Source of the DNA: an uncultured Bacteroidota bacterium
GTDB lineage: Bacteria; Bacteroidota; Ignavibacteria; UBA10030; UBA8401
Direction of reading: 5' to 3'
DNA: 7,928 nucleotides
Assembly (NCBI GenBank): GCA_937920105.1
Contig: CALETH010000054.1
Location: forward strand, 1-7,928
This document shows positions 7,292-7,928 of this stretch, piece by piece (the first letter of the stretch is position 1; each line of letters starts with the position of its first letter). The notes beneath the pieces are model-generated. The model saw only the letters and a list, made by a program, of their open reading frames with translations. It was not told the origin of the DNA and did no database searches. Made by a program: the position numbers and the translations under genes.

Positions 7292-7315
7292 TCATTCAAT
7301 CATTTCATCATAGTT
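7292..7315. repeat. Inverted copy of the array unit forming the 3' end of the right-edge gene
   Basis: On the minus strand, AACTATGATGAAATGAT (7315 to 7299) matches the array unit at 7113 and 7191 in 16 of 17 bases. TCATTCAATCAT (7292-7303) is the exact reverse complement of 7165-7176. The copy includes the last four codons (Thr-Met-Met-Lys) and the TGA stop (7300-7302) of the upstream gene. A transcript crossing the gap could pair this copy with the array to make a long-range stem. Confidence 0.6.
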
Positions 7316-7928
7316 GCAGAATCTTTTACATTCATTTTTGTTTGTATTTGAGCAATACGCATTTTAATCTGCTGGTCTATTCCTCTATATTCTGGCATTG
7401 TTCCATATTTTGTATTCATCGCATTTAAAATATCAATCGCTTTTTGGTATGAGCCCTCTTCATCATACAATGTAAGTAACATTGTGTACGGATTGGATTG
7501 AGTAAGTGGTGGTACTCCATTATCTTTTACTAATGCAAGAAGTTTTCCTTCTAATTCATCTCTATATTTTTTATACTGCTCTGTTGCCCCAGCAATATTA
7601 TAAAATTTCATTATATCAAACATTAAACGATAATCTAATGGAAATACTTTTGCTGGAACTTTTGCTTCCATAGAATCCAACGCTTCTATTGCTTTCACAT
7701 TGTTACGTATAGAATCCAATGCTGCTACTTTTTTGGAATTTTTATTAAGATGATGTAAAGCAAGTCGTAAAAATGCGTTGCGATAGTTCATGGTTAAACG
7801 AGTAACGTTTTCATTATAATAGACTGTTGTATCCCGCAATCCACGATATAAATATCCACGTTGAAATTCTTTACTTGGTTCTTTTGGAGAATTATATAAA
7901 TTTGTTGCAAGAATATTATCTGTTATTA
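7300..7928 (-). CDS. C-terminal 208 residues of a DUF2723/GT117-like (TMEM260-type) membrane protein, 5'-partial
   Basis: The frame is open from the right edge to the TGA at 7300-7302. The TTG at 7839-7837 could be read as a start, but the 29 in-frame codons upstream of it (for example LATNLYNSPKEPSKEFQR, GYLYRGLRDTTVYY) fit a continuing protein, so I treat the gene as truncated by the window. Visible segments are RLTMNYRNAFLRLA, PLDYRLMFDIMKFY, NPYTMLLTLYDEEGSYQKAI and a closing helical tail, with tetratricopeptide-like helix pairs. This matches my recollection of the soluble tail of DUF2723 proteins: large polytopic inner-membrane proteins of FCB bacteria related to TMEM260 O-mannosyltransferases. 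The membrane and catalytic part would lie outside the window, so the family call is tentative. The neighbouring GT9 gene fits an envelope-glycosylation setting. The last four codons fall inside a repeat copy. Confidence 0.6.
   Translation of the reverse strand, partial: ITDNILATNLYNSPKEPSKEFQRGYLYRGLRDTTVYYNENVTRLTMNYRNAFLRLALHHLNKNSKKVAALDSIRNNVKAIEALDSMEAKVPAKVFPLDYRLMFDIMKFYNIAGATEQYKKYRDELEGKLLALVKDNGVPPLTQSNPYTMLLTLYDEEGSYQKAIDILNAMNTKYGTMPEYRGIDQQIKMRIAQIQTKMNVKDSATMMK

Noticed and set aside
7300..7839. Complete 179-residue gene starting at the TTG at 7839
   Set aside because: The frame continues open to the window edge with plausible protein sequence, so a truncated longer gene is more likely than a TTG start.

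Overview
The window is AT-rich DNA, probably from a bacterium on the Ignavibacteria/Chlorobi/Kapabacteria side of the FCB (Bacteroidota-related) group. The strongest clue is the protein at the left edge. It has a signal peptide, a Thr/Ser/Gly/Asn-rich beta-strand body and a late LPVQLASF...LSWST...NNDGFAVER block, which is typical of cell-surface proteins exported by the type IX secretion system (T9SS) in that group. This placement is inferred from protein style only; there is no rRNA or other marker gene.

All four recognisable genes are on the minus strand, so transcription runs from right to left. In that order they are: (a) the C-terminal 208 residues of a protein that enters from the right edge (7300-7928) and resembles the tail of the DUF2723/GT117 (TMEM260-like O-mannosyltransferase) proteins; (b) a complete GT9 heptosyltransferase-like protein (6041-7105); (c) a complete, very large 1175-residue GH13 alpha-amylase-family protein with no signal peptide (2412-5939); (d) the first 697 residues of the exported surface protein, which runs off the left edge (1-2093). 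The plus strand has no convincing gene.

The genes are separated by gaps of 318, 101 and 194 bp, and two of these gaps are rich in repeats. The 2094-2411 gap holds a multi-hairpin palindromic element (2197-2314) of the widespread ATTCC...GGAAT type, a CACAGAT-type short repeat, a G/C-rich inverted repeat, and a 13-bp direct repeat that reaches into the last codons of the GH13 gene. The 7106-7299 gap holds a degenerate direct-repeat array. An inverted copy of its unit supplies the last four codons and stop of the right-edge gene. The 101-bp gap (5940-6040) holds only a fragment of the CACAGAT repeat. I could not identify promoters with confidence. Only the surface-protein gene has a strong Shine-Dalgarno sequence.

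Functionally, the two genes on the right suggest glycosylation of envelope molecules, the GH13 protein suggests cytoplasmic alpha-glucan (glycogen-like) metabolism, and the left-edge gene is an exported adhesin-like or structural surface protein. The spacing and intervening repeats do not support one tight operon. I found no convincing undescribed multi-gene system. The best leads are the odd GH13 protein, an A10 tract inside the GT9 gene, and the repeats that form gene ends.
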